64,000 bases of DNA from Merluccius polli (GCA_030340625.1 JAOPHQ010002854.1:215001-279000); one strand, 5' to 3'; positions 11,929 through 23,110 are shown, counted from the first letter of the stretch. Numbers and translations: made by a program. The notes: generated from the sequence alone by a model not told the origin.

Positions 11929-12485
11929 CTTGGTTTTGTGAAGATTCAGAGGTTTCCACACTAAACTATGATTGGAATAAGGATTGTCGAAGTCGATGAT
12001 TAAGAATATAAACAATTATCTTTATTCAGTAATGATGCAGAACAGAGAATACAGCCTAAGTCCCTAACAGCGCTGGACCTATTTCTCGATAGATGGTTCC
12101 GTAGCTGCGTCTCGCGAACGAGAGTTCACTACTGGAGTCTGGTGAGAGATAGGATGTGGAAGACGGGATGCGCAGGGCTTTTATATTAGTTAGAGGGCGT
12201 CGCCTTGCTTGCGAGCTTTGGAGACAACAACTTTGGTAGGTGGTTGGCACATGCCTGTCGAAACTCTGCGAACATCCTGTTCAAACTGCCTGATGCCTAT
12301 CTCGTCGTGCAGACGAGTCGCAGATCCTGTCAATACATCTGTTGTGGTAACTTACTGAGGAAAACCTCACGTGATGGTTTAACTGTTAGGCCTAGAGGCA
12401 TTATTTAAATTTCGATAGTTTCTCTCATTCACTTGGGTCTGCTGCTATCCGTTGGGGTCTTCCAACCACAGGCAACTCATTGCTC

Positions 12486-12832
12486 TGTACGGAGTAACAT
12501 TTGTGTCATCTCTCTAACTCAACCGGTAGACATGGCGTTAACATTGCTAGGGCTCGCGGTGTCGATTCCCACTGAGGCACCAATTCTAGGAATGAGTGCG
12601 CTGACAGTATTGTATTGGAGGCTTTTTAAAAGCGTCCATGAAATGAAATATTATATATTGTACGGAGTAACATTTGTGTCATCTCTCTCTAACTCAACCG
12701 GTAGACATGGCGTTAACACTGCTAGGGCTCGCGGTGTCGATTCCCACTGAGGCACCAATTCTAGGAATGAGTGCGCTGACAGTATTGTATTGGAGGCTTT
12801 TTATGAAATGAAATATTATATCTTGCAATCTT
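12486..12832 (+). mobile_element. tRNA-like SINE, two tandem copies (173-bp period)
   Basis: Two adjacent copies (12486-12658 and 12659-about 12830) begin TGTACGGAGTAACATTTGTG. They contain an A-box-like GGTAGACATGGCGTTAAC and a B-box-like GGTGTCGATTCCCACTGAG, as in tRNA-derived SINEs. They differ by a CT dinucleotide, a few substitutions and an 11-base gap near the tail. The near-identity suggests a recent tandem duplication, not two insertions. It is not a tRNA gene: the B-box is off consensus and no acceptor stem closes. Confidence 0.65.
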
Positions 12833-13554
12833 CATCGGTTGGTCTGGTGCGATAATTATATTTAGAGGTTGTCCTTCAGTAGTTCCATATTAATGCTATT
12901 ATACTCATAACAAATAATACTAATATAAAAAAGTTATATAATATAACATACAATAGTCCTACAAAAAAAAAAAATGATACAATTAAATACTTATTCGATG
13001 TTATAGTAATAATCTTGAAGGTTTTCATGTGAATAAATGTCTGTTAAGTGACTATCTTTCCCCGAATGAGGTAACACAATGGTGATTGAGCCTATGGCCC
13101 ACTGATGAAAGCCCTTGCATTTGCAGTATGATGAATGTTACAAACTGGGTTTCGGTGGCGACTTTCCCACAAAACATTACTAGCGGCGCGCGGGGAGTGT
13201 GTTTTCCGTCACCCAGCAGTGGTAGTTCTGGTCTAAAAACACACCTGCAGTTATCGCTTATCGCCATGGTGTTGCCAAAGGGAACGGAGCGGGAAATCTT
13301 CGAGATTGTCACTTTAATGTAGTTTTTATTATTCTTGGGCACATGCTACATTGCTACCACATTAGAAAAAGGGTCTGAAGGCGTCACATATCATGCTCTG
13401 TGGCTGGCCACCACCTTAGCCCGTTTCCCTTCTTTTAATACACTGTTATGACCTCGGCTTAAATACGTGCCAATCATGCCTGCTAATGCGGCTCTACGAC
13501 TAATGCACATAATTACCTCCCACAGAGAAGTTAATACAAGGTCAATTCGGAAGG

Positions 13555-13575
13555 GGTGGGGGGGGGGGGGGGGGT
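13555..13575. repeat. Poly-G tract
   Basis: G run of about 18 (TGGGG...) inside otherwise AT-rich sequence. Confidence 0.85.
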
Positions 13576-14209
13576 ATATATTTTATGCAGTAAAATGCTA
13601 CACTACTCAAGCAATTACCCCCCCTGCTCCTGCCCCCTGCTAGTGTTGCTGTATGGCGCAAATGCGTTTTCATTTTATTTGTCTTTAAAGGTTTACAGTT
13701 AAACTAACCTGTGCCATAACCTATTGCCCACAGTACATAACACAGTGTAAGTTCAACATTAAAAGGTTGAGATATTTTAACAGCCCTGTATGCAAATGAA
13801 AGTAAAAAGCAATTTAATCGTGAGCTGTGGATAATAATTACGAGCTCCTATCCGGAAGATGTAAAGTGTATAGCTCAGTAGCCGGTCGGGTGCTTTACCA
13901 AGCGGTATTGTTTGCCAGAGGAAAATAAAAACAAAAAACTCTTGTTAGGATGTAACTTAATGTTCAACTCTGAACGGAGTGAGGGAGTTGTGAGGGAATT
14001 ATCGATATGGCATTACCAATATCAATTGAAAACCACCCTAGGGCCCATAGGGCCGTTACAATACAAACCATGTACACATGGATCAGACTTTTCTTTTTCT
14101 GATTCGATGAAGTGGCATGTGGATTTCCTTTGAACGCGGCAGATCGATTTTGAGAGTGTAATTGGAAAGTGAAAATCCCAAGGATGAAAGAGCATCATTA
14201 AGGGAACCG

Positions 14210-14235
14210 GGCGGGGGGGGGGGGGGGGGGGGGGT
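14210..14235. repeat. Poly-G tract
   Basis: GCGGG followed by about 20 G. Confidence 0.85.
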
Positions 14236-14439
14236 CTCGTTCTGCTATTATTTTGCTTATCATCTACCACGGTGCACACCCTGTGTGTACCCTGTAAGCG
14301 AGCCACTGTGATTCACACAGCAGTCCCGTGAGAAGCAGGAGCTATTGCTAGAGGCAATGTTTAAAAAACACAATTCAACACCGTTTAATAATTGGAATAG
14401 GTATTTTTAAATAACCGCCGTAGTGCTATTGACTATTTA

Positions 14440-14600
14440 GTGATTTAGATAAAAGCGTTTTTATCCAAAGCGACTAAATTCAGATAATATACAGCGCAAA
14501 TGGCATTTACACGTAGGCTGAGGACATTGGGGAGTCAAACCAGGACCTTTTTCACCTGATAGTCGAAAACCCCAGCCATTAAACCATCGTGCCTCTAGTA
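14440..14600 (-). mobile_element. tRNA-derived SINE-like remnant
   Basis: The + strand carries TTTTTATCCAAAGCGACTAA followed about 70 bases later by GGGGAGTCAAACCAGGACC, the complement of a B-box-like GGTCCTGGTTTGACTCCCC. The order and spacing fit an inverted SINE head and tail, as at 7558. Confidence 0.5.
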
Positions 14601-15267
14601 ATATGGAGATTGATATTAGCATTATTATTTTTGCATTGTATTATAATAATAGAGTGACAGATAAAAATTGTACTGCACCTCCGGCTGTGTGACATTTGCC
14701 ACTGTAATGTGGGTGGGATGAATGAATAAATAAATGGATGAATGAATGATGTCCCTGTGTGGTAAATGGCAGAGACCGCCGCTTCCAGCGTATCGCAGTG
14801 GGTGGCCATCAAAACCACATCAACACAGACACAGCCGTGCGTTCTGCATCCATGGTTATTTTCGCTATCAGATCGGAAATAATGGAAAACTGGGTTTGTA
14901 CAATATTTACCAAGAGTCGGTCTCGCATGTTGTTCTGATGCAGCAGAAGATTGCTTGTTCTGGATGAGGAAAAACATGTTTTTTTGTTGTTTCTGCATGG
15001 TACTATTTACTGCGGTTGTCGTTTTGTAAATGGCCCATTTCTACGGCAGAATTAGCTTTCTGTATTATTATTTATTTATTGTGTTTCTGTTCATGTTGTG
15101 TCTCTTTTTGACATGATTTTAACTCACAGGCGCTGGCACAGCGATGCGTAATCTCTGACTGCATCTGTCTAGGATGAACATAAGACAGAAAGTGAAACCG
15201 GGACGTGGGAGTGGTGCTCCTTCTCCTGCCTAATGAGAAGGATGCTGGTCCAGCCAAACTGTTAGCC

Positions 15268-16257
15268 TAGTCTGGCTACTGCTAGTAGAAGCAGTAGCAG
15301 TAGAAACACTAGCAGTAGCAGTAGTAACTCTAGCAGTAGCAGTAGTAACGCTAGCAGTAGCAGTAGTAACGCTAGCAGTAGTACTAGCAGTAGCAGTAGT
15401 AACTCTAGCAGTAGTACTAGCAGTAGCATTGTAACACTAGCAGTAGCAGTAGTAGTACTAGTAGTAGCAGTAGTAACTCTAGCAGTAGTACTAGCAGTAG
15501 CACTAGTAACACTAGTAGTAGCAGTAGTAACACTAGCAGTAGCAGTAGTAGCAGTAGCAGTAGTAGCAGTAGTAACACTAGCAGTAGCAGTAGTAGCAGT
15601 AGTAACACTGGCAGTAGCAGTAGTAGCAGTAGTAACACTAGCAGTAGCAGTAGTAGCAGTAGTAACACTAGCAGTAGCAGTAGTAACACTAGCAGTGTAG
15701 CAGTAGTAACACTAGCAGTAGCAGTAGTAGCAGTAGTAACACTAGCAGTAGCAGTAGTAACACTAGCAGTGTAGCAGTAGTAACACTGGCAGTAGCAGTA
15801 GTAGCAGTAGTAACACTGGCAGTAGCAGTAGTAGCAGTAGTAACACTAGCAGTAGCAGTAGTAACACTAGCAGTAGCAGTAGTAACACTAGCAGTGTAGC
15901 AGTAGTAACACTGGCAGTAGCAGTAGTAGCAGTAGTAACACTGGCAGTAGCAGTAGTAGCAGTAGTAACACTAGCAGTAGCAGTAGTAACACTAGCAGTA
16001 GCAGTAGTAACACTAGCAGTGTAGCAGTAGTAACACTAGCAGTAGCAGTAGTAGCAGTAGTAACACTAGCAGTAGTAGCAGTAGTAACACTGGCAGTAGC
16101 AGTAGTAACACTAGCAGTGTAGCAGTAGTAACACTAGCAGTAGCAGTAGTAGCAGTAGTAACACTAGCAGTAGTAGCAGTAGTAACACTGGCAGTAGCAG
16201 TAGTAACACTAGCAGTAGCAGTAGTAGCAGTAGTAACACTGGCAGTAGCAGTAGCTG
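15268..16257. repeat. ~1-kb AGC/AGT satellite (AGCAGTAGCAGTAGTAACACT-type)
   Basis: Almost a kilobase is built from AGCAGTAGCAGTAGTAACACT and AGTAGCAGTAGT modules in higher-order arrangements (for example a GTGTAGCAGTAGTAACACT variant recurring at 15698, 15770, 15895 and 16018). Minus-strand open frames of Leu/Val or Thr/Ala repeats are artefacts of the triplet periodicity. Confidence 0.95.
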
Positions 16258-16483
16258 GTCTATGATATTTGAACTGCATGAGAATGGAGTGTTATAAAGC
16301 GATACAAAGGGCTAGAAGAATGAACGATGACACAATGAATAAATAAAACAACAGGGCCAGTTTAACGTGTCATCTGCTTACTGGGACGAGACCAACAACC
16401 CTGTCTTCTCTCAGTGGACTGAAATGCCAAGCTGCAAAAGGACAAACACACACACTATAGGCCCCATCCAACTCACAAGGGAC

Positions 16484-16484
<1 letters not shown>

Positions 16485-16553
<69 letters not shown>

Positions 16554-16580
16554 CGTGCGTGTGTGTGTGTGCGTGTGTCC
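16485..16580. repeat. (GT)n microsatellite
   Basis: About 45 GT units, lightly interrupted by GC near the 3' end. Confidence 0.95.
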
Positions 16581-16687
16581 ACTTCTGTGTGTCCGGGTGC
16601 TAGTGTCCATATAGTTTCATTATGTCTGGTCTTCGCCGCAACATGGTATTAACACTGGGTGCTTTGATCCTACTGTGGGTGGACAAG

Positions 16688-16727
16688 AGGGAGGGAGGGA
16701 GGGAGGGAGGGAGGGAGGGAGGGAGTT
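16688..16727. repeat. (GGGA)n microsatellite
   Basis: About ten GAGG/GGGA units. Confidence 0.95.
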
Positions 16728-16957
16728 TAATTGACAGTGCCAGTAATTATGTGGGCATCCTGATCAGCTCTAATCTCCAACTCATCGCCGCGACTTAGCT
16801 TAGTCAAGTCTGTGTCGTGTATTCAAAATCCTCCCTTCTGCTTAACGCTGGTGGAGATAGAAGAAGAGGGCGAGATAAATAGCGAGAGAGCAGTTGATGA
16901 CGGGACAGGTGCGCTTTTGTGGCATTTGTATTTGTATTTGTGTGATTGCGAGCTATT

Positions 16958-17794
16958 CCTACGGTGCATAACACAACGACATTAGCGAAGCGAACCAAAG
17001 CTGACAACATAATCACAGAGAGACCCACAACGCAACAGCATTAACAGAAACGAAACATGTAAGAAACGCTGCATTACAAAAAAACAATCTATAACAAATG
17101 TACAAACACTGCAGCATTAGTGACAACAGCGCAGCATTAAGTGACAAGACCGCAGCATTAAAGTGACAAGACCGCAACATATTAGTGACAACACCGCATC
17201 ATTAAGTGACAAGACCGCAGCATTAATCCACAACACAACAACAATAACCCACAGCGCTACAGCATTAACAGAAACCAAACATTTGCCAAAACGCAGCATT
17301 TCAAGTCATTCACAGTGAAAGTGCTCCAGACCACTAGGGGCAGCGCCTCGTGGAATTTGCGTTTTTTTTAATTAGAGGAAAACTATCCAGACGTAACATT
17401 TTGATAGGAAGTATGAATTATTGTACATACATTGACAAATATTTGTACAGTTGCGATCTTTTCCCGCTGCTTGCAAGTTTTGTCTCGTTAGAGGCGCTGC
17501 CCCTGGTGGTTCTGTTGTGAATGACTTGAAATGCTGCGTTTTGGCGTGTGTTTGGTTTCTGTTCAAGCGCTGTGGGTTATTGTTGTCGAGTTGTGGATAA
17601 TGCTGCTGTGTTGCCACTTAATGCTGCTGTGTTGTCATTTAATGCTGCGGTGTTATACATGTATTATTTGTTTTTTTTTGCAATGCATTGTTTCTTAAAT
17701 GTTTTTCTGTTAATGCTGTCGTGTTATGGGTCAGTGTTATTATGTTGTCAGCTTTTGTTTGCTTCGGTAATGTCATTGTGTTATGCACCTTAGG
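16958..17794. mobile_element. 837-bp element with long imperfect TIRs and subterminal repeat arrays
   Basis: The left end reads CCTACGGTGCATAACACAAC. The right end, in complement, reads CCTAAGGTGCATAACACAAT. The match continues inward for hundreds of bases: ACATTA(G/C)CGAAGC, AAAGCTGACAACATAAT, CAGCATTAACAG, then arrays of a roughly 21-base unit (GCAGCATTAAGTGACAAGAC), then ACAGAAACCAAACA and AACGCAGCATTTCAAGTCATT, ending at GGGGCAGCGCCTC (left, near 17350) against its complement GAGGCGCTGCCCC (near 17490). The left arm carries about six array units and the right about three. The central 140 bases are unrelated. This fits a non-autonomous DNA transposon of foldback or long-TIR type. No clear target duplication was seen. 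Confidence 0.8.
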
Positions 17795-17849
17795 GCCGCC
17801 GTGTATTCATGCAAGCAAACTTTTCATTGTTTAAATGTCAGTAAACTAA

Positions 17850-17881
17850 AAAAAAAAAAAAAAAAAAAACGCTGAAAAAAA
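17850..17881. repeat. Poly-A tract
   Basis: A run of about 20 A, then GCTGAAAAAAAAG. It is not obviously attached to a retrocopy. Confidence 0.8.
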
Positions 17882-18205
17882 AGATGGAAAGTTCACCTTT
17901 CTTCTCTTCTCTTTCTGTCTCTTCTGAACCATTTAGTCATTTTATCCAGGTGTATGACATTTAAAAGTAAAAACCAATAAAAAGGTCAAAAGAGACTTCG
18001 ATACACATAAAAGCCATCCTCTTCCCTCTCTCTGCAATTGTTTTGTTTACGTTCCACAGTGAGAAACGATGCATAACATCAACCATGTCCATGAAGTGTT
18101 AGTATTATAGTATTATATATTAGCAATAAGGCAATGTACAGTAATACTAGCACACAGAAAAAGGTATTTTCTGTAGAAGAATCTAACAATATTTCTCTGT
18201 CTCTC

Positions 18206-18246
18206 CTCCTCCTCCTCCTCCTCCTCCTCATCCTCCTCCTCCTCAC
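18206..18246 (+). promoter_or_regulatory. CTC microsatellite serving as exon 2 polypyrimidine tract
   Basis: (CTC)n sits immediately upstream of the exon 2 acceptor (TTTTGCAG ending at 18257), in the position of the pyrimidine tract. Variation in its length would therefore change a splicing signal directly. The role is inferred from position. Confidence 0.7.
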
Positions 18247-18257
18247 TCCTTTTGCAG

Positions 18258-18380
18258 TGAACAAGCACAAGCCGTGGATCGAGACGTCGTACCACGGTGT
18301 GATCACGGAGAACATGGACACGGTGCTGCTGGACCCTCCTCTGGTGGCCCTCGACAAAGACGCCCCGGTCCCCTATGCTG
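18258..18380 (+). CDS. clstn2: Calsyntenin-2 exon 2 (mature N-terminus, start of cadherin repeat 1)
   Basis: This exon encodes 40 full codons: two bases complete the previous codon (..TG, expected Val) and one base is carried over (phase 1 in and out). The peptide runs from NKHKPWIETSYHGVITEN to LDPPLVALDKDAPVPYA. It is close to the mature N-terminus of vertebrate calsyntenin-2 as I know it; IETSYHGVITEN and APVP fit CLSTN2 better than CLSTN1 or CLSTN3. Calsyntenins are neuronal type I membrane proteins that act in synapse organisation and vesicle transport, and this part is extracellular. The acceptor is TTTTGCAG after a long CTC-repeat pyrimidine tract. The donor is CTG before GTAGGA, which is also the first unit of a minisatellite filling the start of intron 2. 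Reading through the donor adds only Gly-Arg-Thr-His-Ile-Pro before a TAG. Confidence 0.9.
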
Positions 18381-18918
18381 GTAGGACACATATACCGTAG
18401 ACACAGGGGCCCCTGGTAGGACACATATACCGTGGACACAGGGGCCCCTGGTAGGACACATATACCGTATAGACACAGGGGCCCCTGGTAGGACACATAT
18501 ACTGTGGACACAGGGGCCCCTGGTAGGACACATATACCGTAGACACAGGGGCCCTGGTAGGACACATATACCGTAGACACAGGGGCCCTGGTAGGACACA
18601 TATACCGTAGACACAGGGGCCCCTGGTAGGACACATATACCGTAGACACAGGGGCCCCTGGTAGGACACATATACTGTAGACACAGGGGCCCTGATAGGA
18701 CACATATACCGTAGACACAGGGGCCCCTGGTAGGACACATATACATAGACACAGGGGCCCTGGTAGGACACATATACCGTAGACACGGGCCCCTGGTAGG
18801 ACACATATACCGTAGACACAGGGGCCCTGGTAGGACACATATACCGTAGACACAGGGGCCCTGGTAGGACACATATACCGTAGACACAGGGGCCCCTGGT
18901 AGGACACAGGGGCCCACA
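18380..18918. repeat. 34-35-bp minisatellite beginning at the exon 2 splice donor, about 16 copies
   Basis: The unit is GTAGGACACATATACCGTAG followed by ACACAGGGGCCCCTG. Copies start at about 18381, 18416, 18451, 18488, 18523, 18557, 18591, 18626, 18661, 18695, 18730, 18763, 18796, 18830, 18864 and 18899. Unit length alternates between 35 and 34 through GGGGCCCC versus GGGGCCC. The first unit is the intron's own 5' splice site, and each later unit also carries CTG before GTAGGA. The minus-strand open frames across it (CPTRGPCVY-type repeats) are artefacts. Confidence 0.95.
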
Positions 18919-19839
18919 TATGGGGCTCTATCTCTCTGGCTGCAGACAAATCCTTTAAGTTTCTCAAATCCGATCTCAAAGACAGACTGTCCACGCTGTT
19001 ATTTTGCAAGCGATCCGACTTGGATTTGTGTGTGCAGACATCACCAACCTGTCTGCAGGGGTTGCCGTGGCGACGATGTAGGCGTCACTACGTACACTGG
19101 TGGCGCGGCTTTCCAACGCGGAAGTTTAATTTGATTCATTTTTACGAACAATTTATTTCCGTCTGTGTTGTTGTCCTCCATACCGCCAAAGAGTTGCAGT
19201 CTGCTTCTGCTCAGCCGCCCTGATGCAATTTGACGTCGTCATTGTTTGTGTCGCATTTGAGCAGCCAGAGCGCCCGGACCGAGACGCATCTGTAAGAATC
19301 TAATTGGAATCGCATTTCAAACCATCTCCGAATGTGGATCCGATTGGCAAAAATGTCATGTAGAATTTCATGTGATTTTTTTGCTGTCCAGACTTTCTGA
19401 AATCAATCTGGGTGCAATCTGGATATGCCAAAAAAGGAATTTGGGCTGCATGGCCTCAGTCTCCCTCTGTATATCTTCTGTTTATCGTTCTATCTTCGGC
19501 TTCTTTCCCGCTCTGTGTTTTCTGCGTCTCTCTCTAGCACTCTGTTGTGGGTTATTTTTCTCTCTCTCTCTCTCTCTCTCTCTTTCACACACACACACAC
19601 ACACACGCACACACACACATAATGCACACATTATTTCATTGGTTATTGTAAAAAGTATTCTCTATTTATATCTTCTCATCACAAATGATTAACTGTCTGT
19701 TATCGGTATTGGGGACTATCCATTATTCAAAAAGTGACCTTTTTGTAAAACACTTCTTGTTCTTCTGAGTGTCGTAACTGTGCAGAAAAAAAACGGCGGC
19801 ATAATGACTGCACAGCTGTAGGCCCTTCACACGCATCTC

Positions 19840-19876
<37 letters not shown>

Positions 19877-20507
19877 TGGATCTGCATGTTGATTGATATC
19901 CCCATGGATTATAGATGTATAGATTTCCCACCGCTGGTCAACTGCAATCTCCCAGCTGTCACACTCACAAATAAAAGTCTTTGTTATCGAAGACGGCGGC
20001 ACACACGCCGCTACGAGGATATACTGCGGCAGCCGCTGCCTGCAGACCGTTGCACTATACGATCCCCTCGTCCCTGAATACCCGGGAATAACAACCCCGC
20101 GAGTTGTTTGTGTCACTTTTTAACAGATTTATTTTCTCAGTTGTTTTTTTTTTTTTTTTAATATTTCTTATCGTTGCACCAGACGTTGTAGGTGACACGC
20201 CGCCATCAAGCTGGCTCACAGGCAGGTGTGACAAGCTAGCGCTGTCACGGTTCCCATTAACCCCATACAGCGTGGCGCTTAGCGCAAAGCTAACTTTCTA
20301 ACAACAACAGCAACAGCTACGGCAGCAGCACCAGCCACTCCAGGGACCAGGGACATGTAACGGTGTATGTAGATGTGTGGCTCTGAGATACGATGAAAGA
20401 CTCCCCTCCTCCCCCCCCCCCCCCCCCCCCCCGGATAAGCGCTCCAGCTTCGATTAATTATCCTATAGTCTGACCCAGAGGAGAGGGGTACACATGATTA
20501 GCGAATG

Positions 20508-20554
20508 ATGGTGAGGGAGGGAGGGATGGAGGGATAGAGAGAGAGGGAGAGATG

Positions 20555-20608
<54 letters not shown>

Positions 20609-20683
20609 TGGATGGAGGGAGAGAAATGGATGGAGGGCGAGAGGGAGAGATGGAGGAAGGGAGAGAGGGATAAAGGGAGAGAT

Positions 20684-20761
<78 letters not shown>

Positions 20762-21122
20762 TGAAGGGAGAGGGATAGAGTGAGAGGATGAAGGTTGAGA
20801 GGGATGAAGGGAGTGAGGGATAGAGTGAGAGGATGAAGGGACAGAGTGATGAGGGAGAGAGGGATATAGTGAAAAGATGAGAGGGGTGGAGGGAGGGAGG
20901 GATGGAGGGAGAGAGAGAGAGGGATGACAGAGAGAGAGATGGAGGGATGGAGGGAGAGAGGACAAGAAGAAGAGGCGGAGGGAGGAAGGGAGAGATGGAT
21001 AGAGAGCGGGAGAGAGGGTGATAGGGAGAGATGAATGAAGAGAGGGAGAGAAGGAGAGAGGGAGAGATGAATGAAGAGAGGGATCAAGGGGGAGAGGTAC
21101 AGAGTGAAAGAGGGAGGCTGGG
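20508..21122. repeat. 600-bp polypurine tract (GA/GGGA/GGAT repeats)
   Basis: The + strand is almost exclusively purine for about 600 bases: GAGA runs, GGGAGGGA, GATGGATGGAGGGA and GGGATAGAGTGAGAGGATGA modules repeated with variation. Long mirror-symmetric purine tracts of this kind can adopt triplex (H-DNA) structures. The open frames here (Leu-Ser-Pro-rich on the minus strand) are artefacts. Confidence 0.93.
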
Positions 21123-22280
21123 AGGTATAATTAGCCAAAGTGTTCTCAGCCTCAAAGGCAAACAAAGAGGCTTTTCGGGCGTCCGACGCTTAACAGCTCA
21201 TTAAGGGGAAATGGCTCCTATTAATATCATCGCTGACAGCCATGGAAAACTGATACTCAGCACTTTTTGTTCCTCTCCACCCCCCCCCCCCCCCCCCCCC
21301 CGTTATGGTGTTTTTTTTCAGTTTTTTTCTTACGATGTGTGTGTGTGTGTGTGATATTTATTTATTTACACCGCCGGATGAGTATTTATCTTGTGCGAGG
21401 CGGTCTTTTAAACATTACACCTCGTGGGTCACTGTGTTTTAAAAAAAGAAGAAGGTTAAACGGGCGTTTGATCGCGAAACAGGCCGTTGACCTTGAAGGA
21501 GAAACGCGGCCGCTTCTACGTTTGCGTTGCCTTTCGTCTTAGAAGTCTAGCCTCTTAATGGCTTTCTGGAGACCATGTTACAATTTAAGTATACCATAAA
21601 ACCACAGAGTAGGCGAGAGAAACATTTTGAACTGGGGTAAGCGTAAAAGAAAAAATACATCAAACAAACGTGGCTCTGTAACAACCAGCTCAACCGTCTC
21701 AAACGTAAGCAGACGGAGAAGAGATATGCAAAAAAAACAAACCCCAAAAAAACAGTTGCTCTGGTGAAAGCAGGAATGAATTCAGCTTGTTTTTTTGTTT
21801 CTTTCTCCTTGGTTTGTTCAAGCATTTTTCCGGCGAGTCAACCCCCGTTGGCTTTCGCCTCTGAGTTACAATCATATATTATTTCCCTACAATCATTCAC
21901 TGTTCAATTCTACAGCAAAGATTCCTGGACCTGAGTTACCGCGCGCGCCCTGCGAGGCGGCGAAGGTTTAACTGCATCGCCCGTGGAAACGAGAGCGAGG
22001 GAGAGAGAGACAAAGAGCAATTGTTTCTCCATCATGATAAACATCTCACTTTTTTTGGACTCTAAAGGTCAGAGCTGGTAAAAAATGGCTACAGGAGAGA
22101 AAAGCAAAGCTTAGCGGTGTCGACGCCGACTGCTAATATTTCTTTCCTGTGAGTTTTTCTCCCCCCCCCCCCCTCCTGGCGCGACGGTTGTCTGCATAAC
22201 AGCCGCACCATCGCTACCGCTGGGAGGGTGAAACGAAAATGTCCTCTGAAAAGACAGCCTTGTCCTCAACCGTCGTTGCG

Positions 22281-22334
<54 letters not shown>

Positions 22335-22795
22335 GCCTTAGCTTGTCGAAACTAAGGCAGACTATTGGGTGCGTCTGACCCGCCACACTGTGTGTTTTTG
22401 CTCCCTTGCTCTCGGTGGGCAGCATGTGCATGCGGTGACTCATGCATTACACACAACACAGATGCCCTCATCAATCCTGCTTTGGGTTTTCGGTTTTCTT
22501 TTTTACAGCAGGAAGGAAAGAGGCTATCTCTCTCTCTCTCTCTCTCCTGCTCTAACATTAATTGCGCTGTGAGAGCATCGAGAGTCCCAGATTGTTAAAC
22601 ACTTTTCCCATTTTGCCCCCATCGGCTCATCCGCTCTCTCCCCCTCTCTCTCTCTCGCTCTCTCTCTTCCCCCTCTCTGTATCCTGTTCTTAATGCCCCA
22701 CGCCCTTCCTCACGCTATTACACTACTCATCATTTCTCTTTCGCAAAATGTATTCTACATTTTATTACTCTCTCTGTTTCTCTGTCTCCCTCACT

Positions 22796-22932
22796 TCCCC
22801 CCCCCCCCCCCCCCCCTCTCTCTCTCTCTCTCTCTGACACTCTCCCTGTTCTGTTCTCTCTGTCGTGGGCAAGATGGGCGTCCTACAGAGAGAGAGAGAG
22901 AGAGAGAGACACACACACACACACACACACTA
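22796..22932. repeat. Poly-C, (CT)n, (GA)n and (CA)n cluster
   Basis: About 20 C, then (TC)n, then 50 bases of mixed sequence, then (GA)n switching directly into (CA)n at about 22909. Confidence 0.9.
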
Positions 22933-23110
22933 ACCTTTTTATTTTTGCATGGTACGACCGAGCATTCAAAATCAAATTAGCGGTGACGAATGGCGGTAGC
23001 AGCGACGGTGGGCGGGGTGTTGACCCAGAAGAGGAGGGCAGATCTCCCTGCCGGTTCTCCATCTTCCAGGCTCCACTTATTGGACGTGGACCCATCCCAC
23101 GATACGATGG

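Larger units (their letters stand above)
5189..18257 (+). other. Putative clstn2 intron 1 (or upstream flank)
   Basis: This is the 13-kb stretch between the candidate exon 1 and exon 2. Apart from the elements listed separately, 5420-6340, 10100-11850, 11940-12480, 12840-13550, 13580-14200, 14610-15260 and 17880-18200 show no exon or recognisable element. Homopolymers of G at 13556-13574 and 14211-14234 interrupt unique sequence. Confidence 0.4.

Noticed and set aside
12520..12590. tRNA gene suggested by A-box- and B-box-like motifs
   Set aside because: The B-box is off consensus (GTGTCGATTCC), there is no closed acceptor stem, and the sequence is part of a duplicated SINE-like unit.
15417..16279. 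Leu/Val- and Thr/Ala-repeat open frames on the minus strand
   Set aside because: Products of the AGC/AGT satellite periodicity.
18380..18918. CRISPR-like array of regular repeats
   Set aside because: Units are contiguous with no unique spacers, in a vertebrate intron: a minisatellite.
18113..19009. 298-codon minus-strand open frame with CPTRGPCVYGICVLPG-type repeats
   Set aside because: It is the translation of the 34-35-bp minisatellite at the start of intron 2 plus antisense of exon 2; no homology or independent signal.
20458..21165. 235-codon Leu-Ser-Pro-rich minus-strand open frame
   Set aside because: Complement of the polypurine tract; low complexity, no domain.
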